The translations under genes and the position numbers were made by a program. This document shows positions 22,036 through 34,000 of a stretch of 64,000 nucleotides of DNA, piece by piece. The stretch covers positions 265,001 through 329,000 of the forward strand of contig JACVVK020000200.1 in the NCBI GenBank assembly GCA_018292915.2, read 5' to 3'. Under the pieces are notes generated by a model. That model ran no database searches. It had not been told where the DNA came from and saw only the letters and a program-made list of their open reading frames with translations. This stretch comes from Batillaria attramentaria. Its lineage: Eukaryota > Mollusca > Gastropoda > Batillariidae. The first letter of the stretch is position 1, and every line of letters begins with the position of its first letter.

Positions 22036-22954
22036 AAAAATGCAATTCTAAATTCAAAAACTTGAATTGCTGAGCTGACCCTTCGCACCACGTGATTGTA
22101 ATGTGTAATGTGTGAGAGAACACGTGAGCGTGCGTGCTGGGTTCAGCTCGCGGCGCTTGCTTTGAGCCAGTTAAAGAAATTGCCTACACAATACTATTAT
22201 TATTATTATTATTACTTCGTTACCGAGGACATTAAAATTTTAATCCTATAAATCACAGACATCCTGCCGCTTTGCCCGTAGATGTCTTTATAATCAGTTT
22301 TCTCTCATTAGCATTCAGCAAACTTAAAAGAGAGCATTAAGATGTTGAGATAGGCGTAGGCGGTGTTGACTGGGTTATGGACAATACTTATACAGCAGCA
22401 GTCAAGAGGTTTGCCGGAAATTGCTCGGAGTATCAACTCTGCCTTCGGCTGAAGTTAACCTCGTGCAGATTTTTCAGAATATTAATTTAAATGAACATGA
22501 ATTATTAAATTTTACGCTGCTCTCTACTTCATTTTATTTTGTTCCTTGCCTTGCCTTTCCTTTCCTTTCGTTATGGCCATTTTCTTTTTCTATTTAATTT
22601 CTTTCTTTTTTTTTTTTTGGGGGGGGGGGTATTTTCCTTTCTTATTTCTTTCTTTCTTTCTTTCAACTGTTTCCATTTTTACTTAATCAGCTATGTGCAC
22701 TATTGACATGAGACATTTGTTTACGAAATGTTATTGACCTAAGAAAGCTATACTTCAGCTCAACCCTACCGTTGAGCTGTAGCGGTCACCACATCTCCTT
22801 CCACAGTATCTTGGCTTGTTGGCGCGAATAGCTGCCAGCCAGACTGACGACCTACCAGTAGATGTAGACTTCCGCAGCTGACGGCGTGTTGTATATCGAT
22901 TAATTTACTGATTAGCTTTTTAATGTGTCAATTTCCCTCTTTGTGTGTTGCAGG
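22036..22954. other. Intergenic, nothing recognised
   Basis: A (TTA)n at about 22195-22215 and pyrimidine-rich runs near 22550-22670. A plausible splice acceptor (TTGTGTGTTGCAG) lies at about 22942-22954, just before GATATAACC, and may start a 5' UTR exon of the next gene. Confidence 0.4.
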
Positions 22955-23542
22955 ATATAACCTTTGGGATCAAAGACCCTCAGGGTAGACTGCTAAACAA
23001 GCAACTTGTCCGTCGGTGAAGTCCCTTGAGCAGGAGTTGTCTGCGTCTGATGTCCTAGATTTTTACTTGATCTTCAGGAAAAACTCAAGAGATCTGATCG
23101 TCAGTGTCGTCACGGATCAGACGGAGAAGTGATTGGAGATCTTCAGTATTCGTCTGTCTGCGCGGGAGGTCAGATTGAAAGAGCCTCCTGGGAAAACGTG
23201 TGTCTGGGTCATAAGGGTGCCACGTGACTTCAAAGCGAACGTCATCGTTCACACCCAACACACCCACAAACCTGACACGTCATTTTCTGATCCAGACACT
23301 CAACCGACAAAATCTCGACCAAGCTGTGCCACGGAACGAACGTCGAGCTCGTCCCCCCACACTTAGCATCTCGGCCCACAAGTGATGAGCACTAGATCCA
23401 TGCTGAACGTGTTGTTCTAAATTGGATCACGTCACGTAAAAACCCGCGCTAGGTCTGATCACTGTCTCCTTACCCAAATAAACCCCAAAGACACAACCCA
23501 ATCGTCGTCTTCTCCCCGCAGCCTGCGCCAAACAAACACAAG

Positions 23543-23743
23543 ATGTCGTTCTTCAAATTCTGGGGCAAGAAAGGCAAGTCCAAGGAAGATCTCGACGCCA
23601 AGAAGAAGGAAGAGGAGGACGCGGAAGCCGAAAAGCGACGATTACGTCACTCACTGTCCATTTCCCGTTCCGGCCGATTCAAGCAGAAGAAGAGGGAACG
23701 TGGTGGCATTCTGGAGCGACCAGAGCTGTTTGGAATGGAGGGG
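23543..23743 (+). CDS. PRR15-like exon 1 (coding part)
   Basis: Encodes residues 1-67, including the whole conserved SGRFK core. The donor GTAAGA begins at 23744. The open frame that continues past it enters an (AC)n tract and is intronic. Confidence 0.75.
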
Positions 23744-23866
23744 GTAAGAAACCAGAACTTAATTTTAAAAATTAACAAGATGGCCACTGACCAGCCCAAT
23801 ATGTTGTTTCCATTTAATCACCTGCTGTCGTCACGGTCGTTCTTTTGTAATGCCATGTATACGGGA

Positions 23867-23945
<79 letters not shown>

Positions 23946-24282
23946 CTCTCTCTCTCTCTCTCAATGGAAACAACTGACCGGGCTTGTCAGACCAATCTTG
24001 GTTTTGGAAGAGAGACGTCAAGTTGTTTTCTTTGAAATCTATGACGTTTTCCTCATTGGGATGACGCATAATACATTTGACGTAATAACTTTGACTCGGA
24101 TACAATTCTTGCAATGAAAGCAGCCCCATGAAAATTGAAGTGTTGCTGCTGCGCAGTGTAAAGATCGAATTTATACCGGCTCAATGTGTTTAACAGACAA
24201 GTCTGCGCGGCGAACGTTTTTTCACTATGTGTTATGTCTGCTGCGCGCGCGCGCACACAGACACACACAGACATACGCGCGC

Positions 24283-24315
<33 letters not shown>

Positions 24316-26299
24316 GACTTGCGCGAGCCGCGTTTGTGCATGTGCTCCATTGAGACCTATGTGGTGTTCTCTCACTCTACTATGCTATTGAGTGAGAGTC
24401 AGTGGGAAAAACAAAGCTCACTACATCAATGAAACTCCCGCTTTCCCCGTCTACAAATAGAGAACTTCCGAAAAGTGACGACACACCCCCACGTCAATCA
24501 AACATGACGTCGGCAAACTGACGCTGATACAGTTTTGCGTCAGTGCGCGTGTGCCTTTTCTGCGATGTTTGTGAGGCGTGTGGCTTGTGTAAAGGAAATG
24601 TGCTTCGAGTACAAATTTTCGAGTCAACTGACGACAACGGCTGCAGTGAATTTTTCTAATTTTTTTTGTATATTTTTTATGGCACCCCAGGCTCATTATC
24701 TATGTATAGTAGGAGCGATTTTGAGATCTAAAGTGTGTTCACCAGCACTTTCATCAGGTACGGTTTACGCCAAAAGTATAAAAGCGACAACCTCCAAAAT
24801 TCACTCAGTTGAGAGTCCGTATTCATGCTATCTATGTCCCAAAAATGGAGTGGTTTAGGTAAATATTACGCCTTTAAACGCCAGAAAGCCACTTTTTTTG
24901 AAAAGGGCGATAACTCGCAAATCATGTGTGCAATCGTACCTGGATCGGGCCTTCTATTCAACAATCTTGATTCATTTAGAAACCCCAAATTTGAAAACGA
25001 TCGGTTTAGTATTTTCGGAGAAATAGGCATCTGAACTGGGTTCACATGCAATGTCAACTCAGGCTCGGTTTACATGAAAACTATAAGAGCGACCATTTTC
25101 TAGTAGTGAGTCAATTCAGAGTCCGTATTCAAGCTATCTACTGCCAAAAAATTGAGTGATTTAAATAAATATTACGCCTGTACACGAAAGACAACCAACT
25201 TGTCTCAAAAGGGCGATAACTCCCAAATCACTTAAGCAATCATCACACGCTTGAATCGTCTAATGTAACATTTTGATAAATTTGGATACCCCAAATTTGA
25301 AGCCATTCGGTTAAGTATCTTCGAAGAAACGGGCCCGGACACAATTCACACACGCACGCACACACATCCGCACAGACGGCACTCACTGAGGAGGAGAAGT
25401 GCGTTCGGAACACCATACGCGTCAGCATCGATGACGCAAGTTTTCTTACGTCATTGTCAGAGTTACACTTGCATAATCGTCTCTGCGGGAGATCGGCAGT
25501 GACGTGCGTTTGTACCACAGATGCTTGCCTATGAACGTGGAAATTTTAGCCCGTCCTATTATGTTGTTTCCATTACTATGGAAACAACATAAAAAAGAAA
25601 AGAATGAAAGGAAGGAAAAAAAAAATGATGAATCGGGAAGCTCATCAAGGAATTTTCAATTGTTAAATAGTAAGTTAGGAGAAAAGTTTAATTAGTATCT
25701 TGTCTTTTAAGTATCATGTTGTGGACTGCGGCTTCTACTTGCTTAAAACGAGACCCCTGGTTGATCCCAGATACAATTTGATTGGTTTGGATTGACATTG
25801 GATTAGTTCGGAACACGTGACCGAATACTAAAAAATTACACACCAAAACATTGTGTAACTATAGCCACTCTTCAGTAAGAGACTGAATATTTTTTTGTAT
25901 TCGTCTGTCAGTTTCTTTTGGAGCCGCTTTGTCACTGAAGTTTGTCATTTTGCTGACTTAAGTAAAACAAGATGTCGGGTACAGCGGTGCAGGAAGCAAG
26001 CCCACTGTGCTATTTCTGGATAATGTACACACTGCAGATGTATACGAATAAATATTGACCAGTGCACCAGCCAGTTACAATGTTCAGCACAAAAGCCGCA
26101 GCATTTGATTGTGTCTTTGGTTTTATTTTTCCTGCAGGAATACACCCAGCAGACTGCTAACAGCGAGACCAGTTCTTCTGCCTCCACCAGCTCGGCAGTG
26201 TCCTCCAGTTCCTCAACCACAGCCACCAACTCCAGGTCCCAGCAGAACGCCTACCGGGATGCACACAACATGGGGACCGGTCGCCATGTGGCCACGTGA
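23543..26299 (+). CDS. PRR15/PRR15L-family protein (two coding exons, 120 aa)
   Basis: The coding exons are 23543-23743 (67 codons, ending GGG|GTAAGA) and 26138-26299 (TTTTTCCTGCAG|GAA to TGA). Both junctions are in phase 0. The 120-residue product starts with a short hydrophobic/basic segment (MSFFKFWGKKGKSK), then a Glu/Lys-rich stretch. At residues 38-63 it has LSISRSGRFKQKKRERGGIL followed by ERPELF. That block matches the conserved core of vertebrate PRR15 and PRR15L (SGRFKEK-K...L...P.LF), small nuclear or cytosolic proteins of poorly known function. The C-terminal half is Ser/Thr-rich and low complexity. The size fits the family (about 100-130 aa). ATG 23543 is the first in frame and follows CAAG. 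The 5' UTR may begin at an acceptor near 22954 or 23520, and ATTAAA at 26936 is a possible poly(A) signal. Family call by motif memory; function not inferable. Confidence 0.75.
23869..23962. repeat. (AC)n(CT)n microsatellite in PRR15-like intron
   Basis: About 36 AC units followed by about 11 CT units. Confidence 0.95.
24243..24313. repeat. (GC)n / (GCAC)n microsatellite
   Basis: Alternating GC and ACGC units inside the intron. Confidence 0.9.
24755..25340. repeat. Two-copy ~307-bp tandem repeat in PRR15-like intron
   Basis: Landmarks recur at a spacing of about 307 bp: CGGTTTAC, GAGAGTCCGTATTCATGCTA / CAGAGTCCGTATTCAAGCTA, AAATATTACGCCT, and AAAAGGGCGATAACTC at about 24900 and 25207. The copies are well diverged and non-coding. 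A related short motif (GAGTTATCGCC, minus orientation) is at about 44470. Confidence 0.65.
26138..26299 (+). CDS. PRR15-like exon 2 (last coding exon)
   Basis: Encodes residues 68-120: EYTQQTANSE, then a Ser/Thr/Ala-rich run, then YRDAHNMGTGRHVAT and TGA. Acceptor is a pyrimidine-rich tract ending CCTGCAG. Confidence 0.7.
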   Translation, partial: EYTQQTANSETSSSASTSSAVSSSSSTTATNSRSQQNAYRDAHNMGTGRHVAT

Positions 26300-27500
26300 C
26301 AACAACGCGGACCAGTCACGGAGGGCGGTTCGGATGATGTCATCATGACGATGCACGGTTCGTTTTTTGGCATCATTTTCAAGGCAGTGATTGTGCGGCT
26401 GCGTGACGAGTCCGGTTTCCCTGGTATCATCCGGGTGCGGGTTTGTGTGATTTCACCATGACGATGTACAGCCCTACGGTTTGTGTGAACGTCATCAAGT
26501 TAATCAAGGTTGCATTGTGAGATCGGTGTAATTTTACTTACGCGTCATGAAGGGAGAATGCGGTGCGTGCTCACACCGATCTGTTCAGTTTTACCTTGGA
26601 TGCGTCTTTACGACAGCTGAAACTGTCGAAACTTCGATGTCGTCGTTGTGACGTACATATGGTGTATGCGCAAGTGATCTTGAACGACTTTCGGCCGGTG
26701 ACGACGTGAGCGAGTGAGGAGCTGAATCGACGTCATTTTGTTGACGATTTCAGACGATGACGTCATCCTAACATATCGGTAACTTAGGTTGTTTTATCCG
26801 TGGTGTACAAATCGGATCTATTGGTTCATTTAAGTGTGTTCGAAATAGTTTTCCTCTCGGGTTAAATTTTCTCGTACGGTTGTGTACAGATGAAAGGTGT
26901 TAATCGCCGAATTGTAGGCTAGTTGAGTGAAAGAGATTAAATTCACAACTCACCACGCGACGGAGGATGTAGAGAAAAAAAATCAGAGAAATACTGTAGG
27001 AGGCGCACATACATTGACCAACATGATCTCATTCAGAGGGAAAACAGCCTAGCATGTACATAATGTAACTCGGAGAGCACAGAAATCATGCAAATATGTA
27101 TGTACATCCCTCCCCTCCCCCCCCCCTTCATCCCCCGAACATTAAACACGGTTTTGTAAATAGTTTTACCTTCATCTGTCTCGTTACAAACATTTCTGCG
27201 GTGGTGATTCATGCGCATAAAGCCTAAATGACATATGAAAATGAACGAAGGAAAAGAAAAACGGAGAACAGTGATTTAGATTTTTTTTTTTTTTTTTTTT
27301 TTTGCATTTTGTCTTGGGATTCAGTTCGTCATATCGTCCTTGCATAACCTTTCCGCGAACTGTTGGGGCTATTCACGAGTGTGCTTCGAGGTTGTGAGAC
27401 GTATCCATAACCGGAAATGACATCGCGGTGACGTCACGTCGTTGTGTCTCCATATTGGCCATTATTCTGTGAATGACGTCAAACGGTTGCGTCAAAGTGT
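26300..27500. promoter_or_regulatory. 3' UTR/downstream region with several TGACGTCA (CRE-type) sites
   Basis: Full TGACGTCA palindromes occur at about 26758, 27431 and 27473, along with many CGTCA half-sites between 26640 and 26770. CRE sites bind CREB/ATF factors (established knowledge). Whether these are used is unknown; similar sites are scattered in the window. Confidence 0.3.
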
Positions 27501-28586
27501 GCCATGATTTTCAATTGAAATTTGAGGAAACCAGGGACAATTTAGAAAAAAAAATTGACACTGGACATTTATACAGGTCTTGTTTTAATCCACACTGATT
27601 TGAAGTCAAGTGTTAAATTATCCTAACTATGTAACAGTATTTCCTTGGCGATAAAATGTCGATGTGAATACTAAGAAAGAGACCTGTATCTGTGCACTTG
27701 ATCAGAAAGAATGTGGGACTATCGCTTGGTTTTAAAGAATTGATTACTTCTGTTTATTGTGATTAAAATGCAGCTGATTTTAAAAAAAAAAATTGAAATC
27801 ACAAGTTAAACTGCTACTTTTAGTTGTTTTTACCTGCCCTTGTAATTCTTTTAAGTTAACCAGGATTGTTTATCTCCCTTCTGTTTTTTTAGAGACTGCC
27901 TTGAAAAATATATCCTTGACAAAAGCTTCAGTGTAACACTGCTGAAAACAACAACAACAACAACAACAACAAAAACAAAACAAAAGCATCAACAAAATTG
28001 TTGCATTGATGTAACTGATCAGGCTATCAAGATACGTTGTGAAGTCTGTCTTAAGCATGTGTTTTATTACTGTCGTTGAAAGTGCCGCAAATCCAATGTG
28101 CCTCATTGAAAGTGAAAACGGTGGGGAAAAAACCGCCGAGAAAAACATGAATACACTGTCTGTATGCTGAAATCCAGACAGCAGGATAGGATGTCCCCCT
28201 CACTCATTTGTCTGTGTATGTGTTTGTCTGGGGCCGGGAGTGGTTACTTAGTTATGTTAATTTATCCGTACACGGGCAACAATCACTTTTTTATGTTAAA
28301 ATATTTTTATAGTTTCTTATATAACGACCTGCTGACAGAAACCACTTTTCTACCATTTTTTTTTCTAAACACTGAACTGCTGACTTTGTAAACAGGACTG
28401 AAAAGCATATGACATTTCGTTTGCATTCTTCTATAACAACTGCGTTTTCAACTTTCTTTTGCTACCTTTTTGTACCTGTCCAATATGGCAGTCGCGACCG
28501 CTTCTTTTTTTTTGATGTGCGACTGGTTATACATGTACTTAAGCGCAGTTGTATTACGCCTAGACGTGCCCATATTCTGCCTACCA
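27501..28586. other. Intergenic, nothing recognised
   Basis: An (AAC)n run at about 27946-27975; no supported gene. Confidence 0.4.
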
Positions 28587-29013
28587 CAGTGATCATTTTA
28601 TGTCCGCGCCTTGCGCCATTGGCGCATAAATTTAAAAAAAATGACCCATAAAAATGTTAAGCTGTTCGCCGATCGGCGCATCGTTATAACTTTAAAAGTT
28701 TCGTCACAGAGTGCTGTGCGCTCACAGTCTGAAGACTCCCCAACAAAAACCCAGCGACAGCTATTGTTACGTAAAATCTCATTGGATGAGACTACAATCA
28801 GGTGGTCTGGTCTGCCCAATCAGAAGCAATCGTTCGTCTACCCCAGAGCCTCGTTTTGGAGCGCTTTTCATACACGAAAAGTTGTGTGCGCGTCGCCGTT
28901 TCTCATCTGTTCGGTTCCGTTTTAGAATGACCCATAAAATTTGTAAATGGCCCATAGAAGTTGGTCACAGTGGGCCATTTCACCCATAGATTTTCAACAA
29001 AAAATGATCACTG
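28587..29013. mobile_element. 427-bp TIR element with 6-bp target duplication
   Basis: Exact 13-bp inverted ends: CAGTGATCATTTT at 28587-28599 and AAAATGATCACTG at 29001-29013. CTACCA directly precedes and follows the element, giving a 6-bp target-site duplication. The interior has repeated AATGACCCATAAAA-type motifs near both ends and no transposase, so it is a non-autonomous cut-and-paste DNA transposon. Superfamily not determined. Confidence 0.85.
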
Positions 29014-31011
29014 CTACCATCCATATCTCCACAGCAGTAGGGCAAGTCATACAGATCTCAGTAACTGTAACACTTCAAGAGTTAAGTGTAGAAAGTTTCA
29101 GGTCGTATATTCTCACAAATAATAGTCAGTAGTGCTCAAACCGCGAAGCGCACCAAATTCACCCGACACGGCCCAGTGACTGACACCACCCTCTAGTCAC
29201 GGTCTGATTACTGTTTTTGGCCACTTTTAGTTTCCAGCAACGTTTGACGGTGACAAATCAATAAATTCAGCGTCAAAACGGTTTGCACCAGAACATAAAC
29301 TCGTACACGCCTCGCTCGGTTTCTGTGGAAGCATAACGCGTGTCGGAGTTTAAGATGAAAGGGAATGGTGTTGCCTTACCGACTTTCATCTTATCACAGC
29401 TTCAAATGGTTTCGACATAAATCTCACACCTTTTAGATTAACTGCATACGAGAGGGTGTTTCTCCCCCCCCCCCCCCCCAACAACAAAAGTTTTAAGGGT
29501 TTAAGGGGCAATTTATAACAGGTGCTGTTTCCAGAATTCTCGGCAATCTACGTGTACTGTGTGCATGAGGAACTCCTTTTGACGTGAATTTTATGGGCCA
29601 GAAAACCCGCCACCTTTCCTGAATACGTTTCAATTATTTTCCCGCCCCTATTTCCCTATTTTTTTTTTTCCCGCACAGCTGTCCTCTGTCCTTATTCCTC
29701 AATCTCGCTTACGAAGACCCAATTATAGACGAACACGGCTTGAACGTACACCTGGATTTGACATCGGCGGAAACTGTCGACCTTATTGAGACCCCAAAGG
29801 CTTTTTCTTTCCGCCTAAAAACAGGTCATAGAACTTGCGAGGCGTGAATAACATGAATATTAACACTCTCCAACACCCCGTGATTTTTCCGCACTCTTCG
29901 AGCACCGCCGTCCGTGACCCCCACACCACCACTACCACATCCACCGCACCATTCATCGATTCCAGACAGAGTCAAACTTCGAAGACGATCGATCTTCCTG
30001 GTCCGTGAACTCAGTGAACAAGAATTATAAAATGATATAAAAAGTAAGAAGCTTTCTCTTCAAGACATGAGTTTTGCCTCTAGGGGCAAATTTCATATTC
30101 TTCACCTACTAAGCCCCCCCTCCCCCCCCCCAAAAAAAAAAAAATCTCCGCTGTGCAAATCAGTTTCTCCAAATCCCCATGGTCTGGCGATAAAACCACT
30201 GTATAATTTCATTCGTGCGGGATTGTTTCGCTGCTAGGCGTAGACAATACACCGAATGAAAAACAAGTTCGCCACTTAGGTAGGGTCACGAACCCCGCAC
30301 CACACAGCGTGCACCCCCCCCCCCCCCAGTCAGTCCCTCCCCCGTCTACCCCCACCCCACCCCACCCACACCCCACACCCCCTCTTACTTTGTCATGTGT
30401 CATACCCTTCACGGAAGCAAGCCATAAACTTCGCATTGATTACTTCACAGTCCGTCCCCGCATGTACACTGTGCAAACAGTGTTACCTTGATCTGCTGGC
30501 GCGGTGCCAAAATACTGCGCTGTTTGGACGATACGACCGCAGGGCGGGCTGGGGATTGAGAAGTTGCTTACGCCGAGATAAAAAGTAGTGCGCAGATTGT
30601 CCCAAGGATAAAGTGGGCGATAAACGCAAGTGATTGCAAGTGGGCTGTGCCAGATAAAACCTTTTCTCCGAGTATTTTTTTTTCTTTTTCTTGTTTTTTT
30701 TCCCCCCTGACTAGCTGATAAATGTGTGCAAAGGACTGAGTTAAAACTGCTTTGGGGAGAGTAAGGAAAGTGAAAGATTTATGCGTGGGAAAGTTGCAGG
30801 CTGGTTTTGTGTTCGGGCAGATTTTGGACTGAAGTTTGGACGGTTTAATTGTCCCCCAAAATGTCCTCATTTTAAAGCCTATTATTCTTTGTCAGTTGCA
30901 TTTTGGTTTTGCGACTACTCCGTGTGTAGGGTCCAGCTGAACGCAATTGAATTCAGACAGGCTGGCAGGTCGGCCGCATTTTATTTATTTATCTGATTGA
31001 CAAGTACACGA
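29014..31011. other. Intergenic, low-complexity C runs only
   Basis: Poly-C runs at about 29465, 30115 and 30316. No supported gene; several short frames lack recognisable domains. Confidence 0.45.
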
Positions 31012-31095
31012 ACCGGACCGTAGCGGAATGGTAGAGCGTTGGACTTAACCGCTCGGGTAGTGGTGGAAAGGGACGTTAGCCCTCAAACACCCCCC
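31012..31095 (+). mobile_element. Internally deleted tRNA-derived SINE
   Basis: The head CCGTAGCGGAATGGTAGAGC and GTTGGACTTAACCGCTCGGGT joins directly to GTGGTGGAAAGGGACGTTAG and the CAAACACCC tail. The B box and mid-body are deleted. Confidence 0.7.
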
Positions 31096-34000
31096 CACCC
31101 CCTTCTTCTCCCACAATCAGGCCCACAACAGCAAGAAGAAACGGACATCGTCAGGAGTAAAACTCTCTCTCTCTCTCTCACCCGCCTTGGCTGGCCTTGT
31201 GTACTGACAACGTTAAGGCACATGGTACACTGGAGACGTTTTTGTTCGAACACACATGGAAAACTACTCAAAGCACACTCCGGAAATATTAGGGCAAAGG
31301 CATACTGTAGCTGCATGTCACAAGAGAAACACGTCATGTTCGCTGTTTGATCGGACCAAAACCACTCCCGCGTGACTTCAGCCTAACCTTTCTTGGCTTC
31401 TTCACAAGTCATCCCACCAGCCTTTCCCGCCCACTGTACTCGGTAAGAGTGCACGAGAGGGCAGTTCAATTTCTCAAGCTCATTAAACAGCCAAACCGCC
31501 CATTAGTTACAGTTTCCCGACGTACAAGTGACATGCGACGGTAATCCCGTGTAGCCGGTCACATTTCAGTCTCCACAATTCTGTCAGCGAGTCGGTTCGG
31601 ACTGGGTTCGGATTTAGATAAGACACGCGTTACTCATGTATAACGTTACACAAGACCACCAACGTTATTGGGAGAAAACGTTTCACGCTGGCGTGTTTGT
31701 GAATATAGCGGAAAGGGGCTTAGTCAGAAGTGCGGGGCAGCTTTTCTGGTGCTGCCTCGGTTCAGAGGTTTTTGCCTGAGGCGGAGACGTTTAAAGCCTA
31801 TATGTTCGCAAAACGCCGCTGAGGTGGAAAACTGCCGCTTTTGAAACCCTAACACTGTTCGCCAGATAAAAGGATGTTTAATTTGACCATCGCGACCGTT
31901 TTGGCGACTTCATGGCTTCTACTTTTAGAGAAATACGACTCCCTTCCGCTCCTAGGCGGTCCCCTTTTCTCCCACACCGACAAAACGAAACCTCCAAAAC
32001 ACTCGCGCCGAGTGTTTCCATTTTCAAATTTATGCGAGTTGCACTGGAAAAAACTCCCGGATGTCGGTTTGTCAGCGTGAAAGAAAGTAGTTTATCAACC
32101 AGAAACCAAGATTTACGAAATCGTTACTACCCATGAATAGTTGTGCCCATGCTCACATTTCAAACTTCTGACTGACCTTCACCACAGTGCAAACATCGTC
32201 AAAAAAAATTGTTGGAATCGAAGTAAAAACCCGCCGTACCGGCTACCCCCCGTATGTCAAGGAGTTGTTCATCGCAGCAAGACTTCCTGTAACGATAATG
32301 TATCACTAATCCGTACGGACTCAGTTGGTCTTGCCTTGGTTAGGTCAACACGGTTTTAAGTTCTTTGACCTCTAGCCCAGGTAGGGCGTAAGCTTACATC
32401 GTTTTCGTCTCGCTGGCGGGACGGTTAGGCCACTGTGTGGCTACGACGGTCAGTACGCAAGGGGAGGCGTTTAAGTCAGTACAGTCACAACTGCCACCAC
32501 GGTCACCTCTGTAAGGCGGTCACCTGGCCAAGGTGGTCATCCGAAGGATCCTTCGAGGTTTCTCCACGTATCTGTAGTATGGCTGTCATCTATTTAGCTG
32601 ACGCAGCCAGTTTGACCCAGTCCCACGGGTGACTGTCTTTTACATGTTTGACTGTACTTAATAACGGAGGGAGGGAGGGAGCGTATGGAAAGTCATTGGG
32701 GGTGAATACGTTGTAACAGGTTCATTCGAAGACGCTGACTGGGCGTCTGTGTTTAGCTACAAATGTCGTCCTGGTCCTGGGGCAATTTTCGCGTACGACG
32801 AGAATAGCCTGCTTTATCACAGTTACCGCACGAACGTTTCTCAATTCAGGCAGTCTACAAGGTTGTGAATTTTCAATGATCTAACATGCATGTTGAACGC
32901 CTCTTCCATCCATCCACCCCCAACCAAGGAAAACCCACTCCAGCTACCCCCCCCCCCCCCCCAACCCGCCTTACACACACACCTGTTGAAAAATGCAAGT
33001 GTATGGTCACAATGCGCTGAGGTTTTTAACAAAAAGAACACATACACTTGTATTCATTGTTTCGTTTCTCCGATCAAAGGTTTATTCAATGTTTCAAAAG
33101 ATTACAAATTTGTGTCTTTGTCTTATCAAGGTATACATTTTGTCAAAGAGCACCTCCCAAAAGATAATCCTTTGTGGATTAATTCAGCGAGTTTATTTTA
33201 GTCATTTATTCTCAGCAGTAATCTCGGCGTCACCCTTTGGAATCAGCAAACGAATGAAGGTTTTTGCGTACAGCTGAGACACATGCAATGTTATCTGTGT
33301 GAACCCGAATTAAACTTGTAATGCCGGCAGCGTCGCATACTTTCTGGCTGTTATTTCGCAGTCTTCGTTCTGGGGAGTCTGAATGTACACGTGTGTCGTT
33401 AATCTGTTAATCTGTCAGGGAGTTTACCGAAGGGACACGTCATTTTTACACAGAAGGTTAATCCTTTACAGGGACTTAGGTTTGTCAGCCTCTGAATCTG
33501 AGAAATAATGGATTCAGTATGGCTTTAGTGGCACAGTGTGGCACGTTTGATAAACTTTAGCTTTTGCAGTTGCAAAGTCATTGATTGCCCAAGGCACGGT
33601 TCTCTAAGCCTCGCCGTATTCTGCCACTCGAAAATTAATTGCCTGCTAACCTATGATTTTTGTTGTTAAATGGTTTATGCACACACGAAGAGGCCTTTTG
33701 CGATTTTCAGTTAATCTATTTAAAACACTTCATTTACCCATTTTTAAAACTATTTTAAGCAGGTTTAAGTTTTAAGGTTTTGTGTCGCCATTTTCTTACT
33801 TCAGACATCATATGCAGGTGTTCCATGGTACGGGAGAACGTTTCTAGCGCTGAAAACATTCAGCTCAGTTCTGTGTGTTTCCAAGGCCGAAGCACGAAAA
33901 TATTGGTTTTTTAATTATTGTGTTGTGACATACCTAAAACAGGTTCTGCTTGTACATACACGCACGCCCAAATGTTTCTCTCGAGGGTTATTGAGTTCTA

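Noticed and set aside
31874..32080. Secreted peptide gene (hydrophobic N-terminus)
   Set aside because: No clear cleavage site, no splice or promoter support, and the remainder shows no cysteine pattern or processing sites.
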